NCBI GenBank assembly: GCA_044221555.1
Contig: JBGAOY010000022.1
Coordinates: forward strand, 9,187 to 73,186
DNA: 64,000 nucleotides
Direction of reading: 5' to 3'
Origin: JAEUJM01 sp044221555
GTDB lineage: Bacteria > Actinomycetota > Acidimicrobiia > Acidimicrobiales > DATDAH01
Both the position numbers and the translations under genes were made by a program. The notes below the pieces were generated by a model. It did no database searches. It had not been told where the DNA came from and worked only from the letters and a program-made list of their open reading frames with translations. Positions 26,070 through 35,494 of the stretch are shown here, piece by piece; positions within the stretch are counted from its first letter, which is position 1, and every line of letters starts with the position of its first letter.

Positions 26070-27975
26070 GTTCGCCGCCGCCAGCAAGGACGAGGAGCTG
26101 CCGCCGGCGCTGTCGTCGATGTGGCGGCTCTGCAAGCTTGGCTACCGGCACGAGCCGTCCCTCATGGCGGTTGCGTTCGGCCTGGCCCTCCTCGCGGCGT
26201 TGCCCGAGGCGATGCTGGCCCTCGGGTTCAAGTTCCTGGCCGACGCCATCACCGACGGCGACGACGCCCGCATCCGGACGGTCATGATGGCGCTGGCCCT
26301 GGCGGCGGTGGCCACCTGGTTCCTCACCACGGTGTCGGCCCGGGTGCAGCGTCGGTTCCGCGACCGGGTCACCATCGCCCTCGAGTCGCACGTGGCCCGG
26401 CTGCAGGCGTCGGTCACCACCATCGCCCACCACGAGCGACCCGACTACCTCGACCGCCTCTCGGTGCTGCGCGACCAGATCTTCGTGCTCGACCACATGT
26501 ACATGTCGGTGTTCGCGACGGCCGGATGGATCCTCCGCCTCGGCGTCACGATCTTCCTGCTGATGACGATCAGCCCCGTGCTGATCCTGCTCGCCCTGTT
26601 CGCGCTCCCGACGGTGCTCACGTCGTCGTGGCGCCCGGCCGTCGAACGGTCCGCGCGCGAGCAGGGCGCACGCCACGAGCGGCTGTCCCGTCACCTGTTC
26701 ACCACCGCCACGACCGCGGCCCCGGCCAAGGAGGTGCGGGTCACCGGCATCGGCCCGCGCCTGGCCGCCGACCGCCGCGAGGCCTGGGAGCGCTGGTACG
26801 GGCCGCTGGCCCGTTCCCGCAACGCATCGGCGGCGTGGCACACGCTGGGGTGGGCGGTGTTCGGCGCCGGGTTCGTGGGCTCGGTCGTCTACGTGGCGTC
26901 GGGGCTCGAGGCCCCCGCCGCCGACGTGCTGTTGGTGCTGGCCGCCGGCTCTCGCCTGTCCGCCTACATCGGGGCCACGGTCGGCGAGATCGGCTTCCTC
27001 CGGGGCATCTGGATGGACGGCTCGCGCCGCCTGGCCTGGCTGGAGGACTACGCCGCGTCGCTGGTCGCGGACTTCGACGAGCCCGTGCCGGACCATCTCC
27101 GTGAGGGCATCCGCTTCGACCACGTCGACTTCGCCTACCCCGGCACCGACCGGCTGGTGCTGCAGGACGTCGACCTCTTCCTGCCCGCGGGCGCGGTCGT
27201 GGCGGTCGTCGGCGAGAACGGGGCGGGCAAGACGACGTTGGTGAAGCTGCTCTCGAAGTTCTACGAGCCGACCGCCGGCAGGATCCTGGTGGATGGCGTC
27301 GACCTGGCCCGGATGGCGACCGACGAGTGGCGCGAGCGGCTGGCGGGCGCCTACCAGGACTTCTTCCGCTTCGAGTTCCTGGCTCGGCACAGCGTGGGGG
27401 TGGGCGACGTGCCCCGCCTCGACGACGAGCCGGCCGTGGTCGCCGCGGTCGACCGGGCCGGCGCCGACGACGTGGTGCGGGCGCTGGGCCGGGGCCTCGA
27501 CACGCAGTTGGGACCGACCTGGCCCGACGGCGTCGAGGTGTCGTTCGGCCAGTGGCAGAAGGTGGCGCTGGCGCGGGGCTTCATGCGGGACGAGACGCTG
27601 GTGCTGGTGCTGGACGAGCCCACCGCGGCCCTCGACGCCGAGACCGAGCACGCGCTCTTCGAGCGGTACGCGGCCAGGGCTCGAGCGGCCCCTCGGAGCG
27701 GGGAGGGGGCCCGAGCGGCCCCTCGGAGCGGGGAGGGGGCCCGAGCGGCCCCCTCGGAGCCGGGGACGGACGCGGAGGACGAGGAGGATGGGGGCGACGG
27801 GCGGATCACGGTGTTGGTGTCGCACCGCTTCAGCACGGTGCGCATGGCCGACCTGATCGTGGTGCTCGACGGTGCCCACGTGGTGGAGGTGGGCACCCAC
27901 GACGACCTGATGGCCCGCGGTGGACCGTACGCCGAGCTCTACGCCATTCAAGCCGCCGCCTACCGCTCGGCCTGA
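26062..27975 (+). CDS. ABC exporter half-transporter with degenerate signature motif (second of pair)
   Basis: This 637-residue permease-ATPase fusion overlaps the previous stop by eight bases and surely pairs with it. Walker A is GENGAGKTTLVK and Walker B is LVLVLDEPTAALD, but the signature reads VSFGQWQKVALARG instead of LSGGQ. That suggests a heterodimer with one impaired ATP site. Between Walker B and the H-loop histidine (VSHRF) there is an insertion of about 35 residues made of ARAAPRSGEG repeats plus an acidic stretch, which is not part of the normal domain. The substrate is unknown; no peptide or lantibiotic genes are nearby. Confidence 0.88.
   Translation: MSEFAAASKDEELPPALSSMWRLCKLGYRHEPSLMAVAFGLALLAALPEAMLALGFKFLADAITDGDDARIRTVMMALALAAVATWFLTTVSARVQRRFRDRVTIALESHVARLQASVTTIAHHERPDYLDRLSVLRDQIFVLDHMYMSVFATAGWILRLGVTIFLLMTISPVLILLALFALPTVLTSSWRPAVERSAREQGARHERLSRHLFTTATTAAPAKEVRVTGIGPRLAADRREAWERWYGPLARSRNASAAWHTLGWAVFGAGFVGSVVYVASGLEAPAADVLLVLAAGSRLSAYIGATVGEIGFLRGIWMDGSRRLAWLEDYAASLVADFDEPVPDHLREGIRFDHVDFAYPGTDRLVLQDVDLFLPAGAVVAVVGENGAGKTTLVKLLSKFYEPTAGRILVDGVDLARMATDEWRERLAGAYQDFFRFEFLARHSVGVGDVPRLDDEPAVVAAVDRAGADDVVRALGRGLDTQLGPTWPDGVEVSFGQWQKVALARGFMRDETLVLVLDEPTAALDAETEHALFERYAARARAAPRSGEGARAAPRSGEGARAAPSEPGTDAEDEEDGGDGRITVLVSHRFSTVRMADLIVVLDGAHVVEVGTHDDLMARGGPYAELYAIQAAAYRSA
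27682..27759 (+). repeat. 30-bp tandem repeat inside the ATPase domain
   Basis: Two exact 30-bp copies (27682-27711, 27712-27741) and a third diverged copy encode ARAAPRSGEG units. The core GCCCGAGCGGCC also opens a similar GC-rich block at 25509 in the partner gene. Confidence 0.75.
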
Positions 27976-27986
27976 CCCGGAGGCGG

Positions 27987-28017
27987 CGGCCCCCGGGTCA
28001 GGGCCGAACGGGGGCCG
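27987..28017. terminator. Bidirectional terminator hairpin
   Basis: CGGCCCCCG at 27987-27995 and CGGGGGCCG at 28009-28017 form a perfect 9-bp stem with a 13-base loop. It sits between the ABC gene stop and the convergent C45 hydrolase stop, which begins at the next base. Confidence 0.55.
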
Positions 28018-29202
28018 TCACAAGGTGATGCGGAACGGGTCGCTGTAGACGCTGACGCCGTCGCGGTCGTGGAGGTAGTACGACACCTCGACGCCGGGGT
28101 CGTCGACGTCGTAGAGCGCGTGCCAGAACGTGCGGGCCCCCTCGACCGGCGCCTCGAAGCGCACCGCCCGGAACTGCTCGCGGATGTCGTCGCGGTCGAC
28201 GACGGCGCCGTCGGACACCTGGTCGGTGAGCGTCCGCCACCGGCCGTAGGTGACGGCGGCGGTACCGACCGGGCCCGAGTCGTCGGGCAGGGTTGATCCG
28301 GCCGGCCACCGGTGCAACAGGTGGTTCGTGCAGACCAGGCGGCCGTGGGTGCCGGCGGGGACGTCGACGATGAACTCCTGGTTGTGCCCGGGTGAGCGCT
28401 CCCACACGAACGCGTCCCCCGACCGGTCGGCGACCAGGAAGTGGCACGGCGTGAAGAAGTAGTACTGCTTCGCCCGCAGCAGGGCGTCGCGTGCCTCGTC
28501 CGCCGTGGCGCAGGTGTCGAGCAGGTACCGAACGATCTGCTGCTCGGACACGCCGACCTGCGATCCGCCCGACGGCTCGGGGTTCGGCGACTCGTTGTCG
28601 GCCATCAGCGCCACGGCCAGGCCGGCCTCGTTGACGCCGTCCATGGCGCCGTGCACGTCCATGATCCCGAGCACGACCGACGCGTAGCCGCCCCGGGGGC
28701 GGAGCTCGACGATCCACGGGTCGGCGGCCAACGGCCGCTCGCCCGCCTGACGGCCGAGGCCGACGATCTCGCCGAACGTGGCGGTGGGGAAGTCGAAGTG
28801 CCGCGACAGGATGCCGTGGCCCTCCTTGGTGCCGTCGGCGGGGTAGAAGACGACCGAGCAGCCGGCCGGCAGGTCGAACGTGCCCAGCCACGCCAGGTCG
28901 TGGGCGTCGTCGTCGGCATCCACGCCGAAGGCATCGGCCACGCCGCGCATGCGCTCCGACATGGCCGGCCAGTTGGCGGCGTACCAGGCGCGGCGGGCCC
29001 GCTGCACGCGGGCGTCGCGCGCGGGCAGGGGGCCGGCCGCCGCCCCGTGGGCCCGGCGGGCCGCCAGTGCGAGCGCCCGGCCGATCTCTCGGTTCGTGCC
29101 CTCGGCCCGCAGGTGGCGGACGGTGAGGACGTCGTCGGCGCCGCCACCGGCGACGACCGTGGAGGTGGGGGTGGGTGTGGGGGTGGTGGGTGTGGTTTGC
29201 AT
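28018..29202 (-). CDS. C45 family autoproteolytic acyltransferase/hydrolase
   Basis: The 394-residue protein resembles acyl-CoA:6-aminopenicillanate acyltransferase-type Ntn hydrolases. LPAGCSVVF places the likely nucleophile at Cys115 after Gly114, where the precursor would cut itself to expose the cysteine. HFDFP and the later GVNEAGLAV segment match the family. Such enzymes cleave or transfer amide-linked acyl groups. The start ATG 29202 has GGAGG six bases upstream. The gene is divergent from a MarR gene, and two matching dyads lie in the shared region, so it is very likely under MarR control. Confidence 0.85.
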   Translation of the reverse strand: MQTTPTTPTPTPTSTVVAGGGADDVLTVRHLRAEGTNREIGRALALAARRAHGAAAGPLPARDARVQRARRAWYAANWPAMSERMRGVADAFGVDADDDAHDLAWLGTFDLPAGCSVVFYPADGTKEGHGILSRHFDFPTATFGEIVGLGRQAGERPLAADPWIVELRPRGGYASVVLGIMDVHGAMDGVNEAGLAVALMADNESPNPEPSGGSQVGVSEQQIVRYLLDTCATADEARDALLRAKQYYFFTPCHFLVADRSGDAFVWERSPGHNQEFIVDVPAGTHGRLVCTNHLLHRWPAGSTLPDDSGPVGTAAVTYGRWRTLTDQVSDGAVVDRDDIREQFRAVRFEAPVEGARTFWHALYDVDDPGVEVSYYLHDRDGVSVYSDPFRITL

Positions 29203-29214
29203 GGTGCCTCCAGT

Positions 29215-29259
29215 TAGTGCGATGTCGTAGTAGTATGGAGATAATGCGAGATCGCACTA
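29215..29259. promoter_or_regulatory. Two 18-bp operator dyads between C45 hydrolase and MarR genes
   Basis: TAGTGCGATGTCGTAGTA (29215-29232) and TAATGCGAGATCGCACTA (29242-29259) share the dyad TGCGA-NN-TCGYA, with centres 27 bp apart. The first lies just upstream of the C45 ribosome site and the second covers the likely MarR start codon. This is the expected layout for an autoregulating MarR repressor that also controls its divergent neighbour. Confidence 0.65.
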
Positions 29260-29741
29260 GTTCTGTCAACCCCCCTTCGCCGTCGTCCCGACCGCTCGGC
29301 GTGCGGGCGGACGGTGGCACGGTCCTGCTCGACGTGTGGCTGGTGTTCCGCTCGACCAGCGAGTTGCTCGACACGGCGCTGGCGCCCACCGGTCTGAACG
29401 CCGACGAGTTCGCCGTGTACTCGGTGCTCAGCGTGGAGGGTGGGCTCACCCCCTCCGAGCTGGCCGGGTGGATGGCGGCCCCGCCCACCACGGTGTCCAG
29501 CTACGTCAAGCGCTTCGAGGGCCGCGGCCACGTGACCCGGGTGCCCAACCCGGACGACCGCCGCTCGTACCGCATCGTCCTCACCGACGAGGGGCGCGCC
29601 GTGCACACCGACGCGGCCACCCGGTTCGTCCCCGTGCTGGGGCAGGTGGTGACCGCACTCGACCGGCCCGAGCCCGAGGTCGCAGCGGCGCTGGCCTCCC
29701 TGCGGGCCGCCCTCGACGCCGTTCGCCGGGTCGACGGCTGA
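29244..29741 (+). CDS. MarR family transcriptional regulator
   Basis: The product, about 165 residues, has a winged-helix core: LTPSELAGWMAAPPTTVSSYVKRFEGRGHVTR is the helix-turn-helix, followed by the wing NPDDRRSYRIVLTDEGRA. Dimerisation helices lie on both sides. ATG 29244 has GGAG three bases upstream; ATG 29235 is also possible. Both overlap the operator region, consistent with tight autoregulation. The divergent C45 hydrolase is the obvious target. Confidence 0.88.
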   Translation: MRDRTSSVNPPSPSSRPLGVRADGGTVLLDVWLVFRSTSELLDTALAPTGLNADEFAVYSVLSVEGGLTPSELAGWMAAPPTTVSSYVKRFEGRGHVTRVPNPDDRRSYRIVLTDEGRAVHTDAATRFVPVLGQVVTALDRPEPEVAAALASLRAALDAVRRVDG

Positions 29742-29894
29742 CGAGGCGGCCGGCTCCCCACGCCGGAGCGCGGTTCGGCCGGCACGAGCGTGTTCTCCTC
29801 GACACCCGAGGTGCCGGTAGAACCGGGGGGCCGGGTTCCGAGGCGGTCCGGGGGAGTGCAAGACTCGTCGGACCAGTCGTCGGGGGAGCACACG

Positions 29895-31331
29895 ATGCGA
29901 TTCGCCATCATCGGAGCCGGGATGTCCGGGATCCTGGCCGCCATCAAGCTGCAGGACGCCGGGTTCACGGACTACGCGGTCTACGAGAAGGCCGATCGCC
30001 TCGGCGGCACCTGGCGGGAGAACACCTATCCCGGCATCGCCTGCGACGTCCCGTCGCACCTCTACAGCTACTCGTTCGCGCCCAATCCGGACTGGAGCCA
30101 TCAGTTCGCGCCGGGTGACGAGATCGAGGCCTACTTCGAGCGGGTGGCGGCCGACCACGGCGTCACCCCGAAGATCCGCTTCGGCGAGGAGGTCACCCGT
30201 ACCGAGTGGCGCGACGGCCGCTGGCACCTGACCACCGGCACCGGCCGCACCGACGAGGCCGACGTGGTCATCGCCGCCACCGGGGTGCTGCACCGGCCCC
30301 GCCTGCCCGACATCGAGGGCCTCGACTCGTTCGCCGGCCCGTGCTTCCACAGCGCCCGCTGGGACCACACCGTGGCCCTCGGCGGCCAGCGGGTCGGCAT
30401 CGTCGGCACCGGGTCGACCGCGGTGCAGATCACGTCGGCCATCGTCGACGAGGTCGGCCACCTCGACGTGTTCCAGCGCACGCCACCGTGGATCTTCCCG
30501 GTGCAGAACACCGCCTACACCGACGCGGAGCTGCGCGCGTTCCACGAGCACCCCGACCGGATGCGCCAGCTGCACGACACCCTGGCCGAGCTGTTCGCGG
30601 GGTTCGCGGCCGCGGTCACCGACGCCGACTCGACCCAGAACGAGAGCATCGCCTCCGCCTGCGTGGCGAACCTCGAGCACAGCGTCACCGACCCCGAGCT
30701 GCGCGAGCGGCTGCGCCCGGACTACCAGCCCGCCTGCAAGCGCCTGATCATGTCGGGTGACTACTACGAGGCCGTCCAGAAGCCCAACGCGGGCGTGGTG
30801 ACCGAGGGCATCGAATGTGTCGTCCCCGACGGCGTGCGCACCAAGGACGGTGAGCTGCACGAGCTCGACGTGCTGGTGCTGGCCACAGGCTTCCAGGCCG
30901 ACGCCTTCATGCGCCCCATGGACATCGTGGGGCGCGGCGGCGTCACCCTCGCCGACGCCTGGGACCCCCGCCCCAACGCCTACCTGTCGATCTCGATCCC
31001 CGACTTCCCGAACCTGTTCATGCTCAACGGCCCCAACGGCCCGGTCGGCAACTTCTCGCTCATCGAGGTGGCCGAGCTGCAGATGGGCTACACGATGGGC
31101 CTCATCGACGAGCTCGCCGCCGGTCGCTGCACCGAGATCTGCGCCACCCAGGACGCCATGGACGCCCACGAGGAGGCCCGGGTGGCGGAGATGGGTCACA
31201 CCATCTGGGTCACCGGGTGCAAGAGCTGGTACCTGGACGACCGGGGCATCCCGGCCACGTGGCCGTGGCCCTTCGAGGACTTCCGCACCGCCATGGCCGC
31301 GCCCGACCTGGCGGCGTACGACCGGCGCTGA
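29895..31331 (+). CDS. Flavin-dependent monooxygenase, Baeyer-Villiger type
   Basis: The 478-residue protein has an FAD Rossmann motif GAGMSG at 7-12 and a second, NADPH-binding motif GTGSTA at 171-176. Between them FAGPCFHSARWD (146-157) fits the Baeyer-Villiger fingerprint FxGxxxHxxxW(P/D). The enzyme is therefore predicted to insert oxygen next to a ketone using NADPH and O2; activity on nitrogen or sulfur atoms is an alternative. I chose ATG 29895, where the family domain begins directly. Downstream comes the hen1-pnkp operon, unrelated in function and separated by a palindromic repeat. Confidence 0.85.
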   Translation: MRFAIIGAGMSGILAAIKLQDAGFTDYAVYEKADRLGGTWRENTYPGIACDVPSHLYSYSFAPNPDWSHQFAPGDEIEAYFERVAADHGVTPKIRFGEEVTRTEWRDGRWHLTTGTGRTDEADVVIAATGVLHRPRLPDIEGLDSFAGPCFHSARWDHTVALGGQRVGIVGTGSTAVQITSAIVDEVGHLDVFQRTPPWIFPVQNTAYTDAELRAFHEHPDRMRQLHDTLAELFAGFAAAVTDADSTQNESIASACVANLEHSVTDPELRERLRPDYQPACKRLIMSGDYYEAVQKPNAGVVTEGIECVVPDGVRTKDGELHELDVLVLATGFQADAFMRPMDIVGRGGVTLADAWDPRPNAYLSISIPDFPNLFMLNGPNGPVGNFSLIEVAELQMGYTMGLIDELAAGRCTEICATQDAMDAHEEARVAEMGHTIWVTGCKSWYLDDRGIPATWPWPFEDFRTAMAAPDLAAYDRR

Positions 31332-31363
31332 CGGCGGCGCCCGCTCCCGGCCCGCGATTCCCC

Positions 31364-31419
31364 GAACTGGCGCCCGATCACGTCGCCCCGGCCGCCGAAT
31401 CGGCCGCCAGTTCGCCGGG
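31364..31419. repeat. 56-bp palindromic repeat, family A copy 1 (upstream of hen1)
   Basis: The element starts GAACTGGCGCCCGAT and ends with CCGCCAGTTC and a GCCGGG tail. The outer parts can pair into a stem of about 15 bp with one or two mismatches. A same-length copy, identical at about 46 of 56 positions, lies at 35495-35550 on the other side of the hen1-pnkp operon. Confidence 0.7.
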
Positions 31420-31482
31420 CCGGCATCGCGGTCCCGGAACTCCTGCGGCGGCCCCCGGCCTGCGCCCCTAGCGTCGGCGTCC

Positions 31483-32868
31483 GTGCTGCTGACCCTGTCG
31501 ACCGATCACCGCCCGGCCACCGACCTGGGCTACCTGCTGCACAAGAACCCGGGGCGCCTGCACACGCTCGACGTGTCGTTCGGGTCGGTGCAGGTGGTGT
31601 TCCCGGAGGCCGACGGCGACCGTTGCACGGCGGCGGTGCTGCTCGAGGTGGACAGCATCGGCCTGGTGCGCGGCCGCCAGAAGGGGCGGCGATCGGCGTC
31701 CCTGTTCGACTACGTGAGCGATCGCCCGTACACCGCCAACTCCTTCCTGAGCAGCGCTCTGGCCAAGGTGTTCGGGACCGCGATGACCGGCCGCAGCAAG
31801 GAGCGTCCCGACCTGGCGGCGACGCCGATCCCGCTGGAGATCGGCCTCCCGGTGGTGGCCTGTCGAGGGGGCACCGACATCCTCCGACAGCTGTTCGGCC
31901 CGCTCGGGTGGGACGTCGCCGACGAGTCGATCGCCCTCGACCCCGCGCACCCCGAATGGGGCGACAGCGACTACCGCTCGGTGGTGCTCCGGGGACGGCA
32001 TCGCGTCAAGGACGCCCTCGAGCACCTGTACGTGCTGCTCCCGGTGCTCGATGACGACAAGCACTACTGGGTCGACGCCGGTGAGGTGGATCGCCTGCTC
32101 CGGCGCGGGGGAGCGTGGGTTCCGAACCATCCCGCCCGGGAGCTGATCACACGTCGCTACCTCCGTCACGATCGGCGCCTCGCCACCGAGGCGCTGACGC
32201 GGCTGGTCGAGCTGGACGACGCGCCGACCGTCGACGCCGACCCGGCGCTCGACGAGGGCCCTCCCCGGCCCACGCTGAACGAGCAGCGGCTGGATGCGGT
32301 CGTCGGGGCGGTGCGGGCGGCGGCGCCGAGATCGGTGGTCGACCTGGGCTGTGGTGAGGGCCGGCTGCTGGGCCGGCTGCTGTCGGAGACGTCGGCGGAC
32401 CGCGTCCTGGGGGTGGACGTCTCCCACCGGTCCCTGACCGTCGCCGCTCGACGGCTGCGCCTCGAGACGATGACCCCACGTGAGCGTCAAAGGATCGACC
32501 TGCGCCAGAGCGGGCTGACCTACGTGGACCCGGCGCTGGAAGGGTTCGACGTGGCCTGCCTGGTGGAGGTCGTCGAGCACGTCGAGCCCTGGCGTCTCGA
32601 CGCCCTCGAGCGAGTGGTGTTCGGCGAGGCCCATCCGAGCCGGGTCATCGTGACGACGCCGAACGTCGAGCACAACGTCCGCTTCGAGGGCATGGCGCCC
32701 GGCCGGCTGCGCCACGCCGACCACCGGTTCGAATGGACCCGGGCCGAGTTCCACGAGTGGGCCGGCGCCGTGGCCGACCGCAACGGCTACACGGTTGCGT
32801 TCGCGCCGGTCGGTGACGACGACCCCGAGGTGGGGCCACCCACGCAGATGGCGGTGTTCGCCCGATGA
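31483..32868 (+). CDS. hen1: 3'-terminal RNA ribose 2'-O-methyltransferase Hen1
   Basis: From GTG 31483 the protein is 461 residues. The N-terminal half (STDHRPATDLGYLLHKNPGR onward) is the bacterial Hen1 N-terminal domain, which works with Pnkp. The C-terminal half is a SAM methyltransferase with VVDLGCGEG near residue 285 and the Hen1 metal site EVVEHVEP near 361 followed by NVEHNVRF. In the characterised bacterial Pnkp/Hen1 system it methylates the 2'-OH at the 3' end of a broken RNA before sealing, so the repaired RNA resists renewed cutting. Its stop overlaps the pnkp start as ATGA. Confidence 0.93.
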   Translation: MLLTLSTDHRPATDLGYLLHKNPGRLHTLDVSFGSVQVVFPEADGDRCTAAVLLEVDSIGLVRGRQKGRRSASLFDYVSDRPYTANSFLSSALAKVFGTAMTGRSKERPDLAATPIPLEIGLPVVACRGGTDILRQLFGPLGWDVADESIALDPAHPEWGDSDYRSVVLRGRHRVKDALEHLYVLLPVLDDDKHYWVDAGEVDRLLRRGGAWVPNHPARELITRRYLRHDRRLATEALTRLVELDDAPTVDADPALDEGPPRPTLNEQRLDAVVGAVRAAAPRSVVDLGCGEGRLLGRLLSETSADRVLGVDVSHRSLTVAARRLRLETMTPRERQRIDLRQSGLTYVDPALEGFDVACLVEVVEHVEPWRLDALERVVFGEAHPSRVIVTTPNVEHNVRFEGMAPGRLRHADHRFEWTRAEFHEWAGAVADRNGYTVAFAPVGDDDPEVGPPTQMAVFAR

Positions 32869-35402
32869 GCACGATCAAGATCCCTGATCTCTGCCTCGTG
32901 GTGCTCGTCGGCGTGTCCGGATCGGGCAAGTCGTCGTTCGCACGGGCGCATTTCGCCGACACCGAGGTGGTGTCGTCCGACGCCTGCCGGGCGCTCGTGG
33001 CCGACGACGAGAACGACCAGACCGCCACCGAGTCGGCGTTCGCGGTCCTGCACTCGATCGTGGCGGAACGCCTCAAGCTGGGGAAGCTGACCGTGGTCGA
33101 TGCCACCAACGTCCAGCGAGACGCCCGTGCTCCGCTGGTGGCGCTGGCCAAGCGGCACCACGCGTTCGCCATGGCGATCGTGCTGGACGTTCCGCCCGCC
33201 GTCTGCCACGAGCGCAACGCATCACGACCCGACCGCGACTTCGGTGACCACGTGGTGCGCAACCAGCACAACGCGCTCCGGCGATCGGTGAACAAGCTGC
33301 ACAAGGAGGGATTCCGCAAGGTCTTCCGGCTGACCGGGGTCGAGGAGGTCGCCACCGCCACCGTCGAGCGCGAACGTCGCTGGACCGACTTCCGCGACGT
33401 CGCGGGCCCGTTCGACGTGATCGGTGACGTCCACGGCTGCCTCGACGAACTGGTCGATCTGCTCCTCGCCCTCGGGTACGAGGTGGCCGCCGACCGGTCG
33501 TCGGCCCACCATCCCGACGGGCGGACGGCCGTGTTCGTCGGCGACCTCGTCGACCGGGGCCCGGCCGTGGCCGGTGTGCTCCGCCTGGTGATGGCGATGG
33601 TCGCCGCCGGCGACGCGCGCTGCGTCCCCGGGAACCACGAGAACAAGCTGGTCCGCGCGCTCAACGGTCGGAACGTCACCACCGGGCACGGGCTGGCCGA
33701 GTCGCTGGCGCAACTCGAGGTCGAGCCACCCGAGTTCGTCGAGTCGGCGCGCCAGTTCATGGACCGCCTGGTCAGCCACGTGGTGCTCGACGAGGGCCGG
33801 CTGGTCGTGGCCCACGCGGGCCTGCGCGAGGACATGCACAACCGGACCTCGGGCGCGGTGCGCAGCTTCGCCCTGTTCGGCGACACCACCGGCGAGACCG
33901 ACGAGTTCGGCTTCCCGGTGCGCTACCCGTGGGCCGAGGAGTACCGGGGAGCCGCCGCCGTCGTGTACGGGCACACGCCGGTGCCCGAGGCGGTCTGGCT
34001 GAACAACACGATCTGCGTCGACACGGGCTGCGTGTTCGGCGGCGCGTTGACCGCGCTGCGGTGGCCCGAGCGCGATCTGGTGTCGGTCCAGGCCCGCGAG
34101 ACCTACTGGGAGCCGGCCCGCCGGGCCGAGTCGGACACACCGGCGTCCGGTGGGATGCGGGACCTGGCCCTCACCGATGTGTCCGGCACGCTGCGCATCG
34201 AGACCAGGCTGGGCCGCACGATCACCATCCGGGAGGAGAACGCCGCGGCCGCGCTCGAGGTGATGAGCCGGTTCGCGGTGGACCCTCGCTGGCTCGTGTA
34301 CCTGCCGCCGACCATGTCGCCGTGCGCCACCTCGGAGCGGGACGGGGTGCTCGAGCACCCGGACGAGGCCTTCTCCTTCTACCGGAGGGCCGGCGTCGAG
34401 CGGGTGGTGTGCGAGGAGAAGCACATGGGATCGCGTGCCGTCGTGGTGGTGGCACGGGACGCGTCGTCGGCGTCGGCTCGCTTCGGTGTGCCGGGTGACT
34501 CCGCCGGTGGGGTGATCGTCACCCGCACCGGTCGGCGCTTCTTCAGCGACGAAGTGCTCGAGGCCGCGCTGCTGGGCCGCATGCGGTCGGCCGTCGATCG
34601 GGCCGGGCTGTGGGACGAGTTGGCTACGGACTGGTTGGTGCTGGATGCCGAGTTGCTGCCGTGGTCGGCGAAGGCGGGCGACCTGCTGACCCGCCAGTAC
34701 GCACCGACCGGCGCCGCCGCGTCGGCGTCGCTCCCCGCCGCGGCCGCCATCGTCCAGCGGGCCGCCGAACGCGGCGTCGAGGTGGACGAACTGCTCGACC
34801 GGACCCGTCTGCGGATGGCCCAGGCCGAGGCGTACCGCGACGCGTACCGGCACTACTGCTGGCCGGTCGACGGTGTCGACGACCTGGCCGTGGCGCCCTT
34901 CCAGATCCTCGCGGCCGAGGGTGAGGTGCACGCGCTCCGGCCCCATGCGTGGCACCTCGAACGGGCCGACCGGCTCGTCGAGGCGGGCCCGGACGTGTTC
35001 CGCCGCACCGATCGGATCGCCGTCGAGCTCGACGACCCCGCCCAGGTGGCTGCGGGCGCGGCCTGGTGGGACGACCTGACCGGGCGCGGCGGCGAGGGCA
35101 TGGTGGTGAAGCCGGCCGACACGATGGTGCTGGGCGACCGCGGTGTCGAGCAGCCGGGGGTGAAGTGTCGCGGCCGCGAGTACCTGCGCATCATCTACGG
35201 GCCCGAGTACACCACGCCGGCCAGTCTCGACCGGCTGCGCCAGCGCCGCCTCGGCCACAAGCGGGCGCTGGCCGCTCGCGAGTTCGCGCTCGGCATCGAG
35301 GCGCTCGAGCGCTTCGTCGCCGGGGAGCCGCTGTGGCGGGTGCACCAGTGCGTGTTCGGTGTGCTGGCCCTGGAGAGCGAGCCGGTCGATCCCACGCTCT
35401 GA
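32865..35402 (+). CDS. pnkp: Polynucleotide kinase-phosphatase-ligase Pnkp of the RNA repair system
   Basis: This 845-residue protein has the three standard modules. The 5' kinase has the P-loop GVSGSGKSS at 16-24. The metallophosphatase follows, with DVIGDVHGC near 183, VFVGDLVDRGP and VPGNHENK. The C-terminal adenylyltransferase/ligase has the nucleotidyl lysine in EEKHMGSR near residue 517 and a later VVKP motif. It heals cut RNA ends (5' phosphorylation, 2',3'-phosphate removal) and seals them together with Hen1. Length is normal and no key residue is missing. Coupling with hen1 by ATGA confirms a two-gene repair operon. Confidence 0.93.
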   Translation: MSTIKIPDLCLVVLVGVSGSGKSSFARAHFADTEVVSSDACRALVADDENDQTATESAFAVLHSIVAERLKLGKLTVVDATNVQRDARAPLVALAKRHHAFAMAIVLDVPPAVCHERNASRPDRDFGDHVVRNQHNALRRSVNKLHKEGFRKVFRLTGVEEVATATVERERRWTDFRDVAGPFDVIGDVHGCLDELVDLLLALGYEVAADRSSAHHPDGRTAVFVGDLVDRGPAVAGVLRLVMAMVAAGDARCVPGNHENKLVRALNGRNVTTGHGLAESLAQLEVEPPEFVESARQFMDRLVSHVVLDEGRLVVAHAGLREDMHNRTSGAVRSFALFGDTTGETDEFGFPVRYPWAEEYRGAAAVVYGHTPVPEAVWLNNTICVDTGCVFGGALTALRWPERDLVSVQARETYWEPARRAESDTPASGGMRDLALTDVSGTLRIETRLGRTITIREENAAAALEVMSRFAVDPRWLVYLPPTMSPCATSERDGVLEHPDEAFSFYRRAGVERVVCEEKHMGSRAVVVVARDASSASARFGVPGDSAGGVIVTRTGRRFFSDEVLEAALLGRMRSAVDRAGLWDELATDWLVLDAELLPWSAKAGDLLTRQYAPTGAAASASLPAAAAIVQRAAERGVEVDELLDRTRLRMAQAEAYRDAYRHYCWPVDGVDDLAVAPFQILAAEGEVHALRPHAWHLERADRLVEAGPDVFRRTDRIAVELDDPAQVAAGAAWWDDLTGRGGEGMVVKPADTMVLGDRGVEQPGVKCRGREYLRIIYGPEYTTPASLDRLRQRRLGHKRALAAREFALGIEALERFVAGEPLWRVHQCVFGVLALESEPVDPTL

Positions 35403-35494
35403 TGCGCGGCGTCTCCGTGATGATGCAGCGAGAGGTTCTGGATCGCCTGCACGGCGCAGGCGTCGAGGATGGCGGTGTGTACGACAGATCTCGG

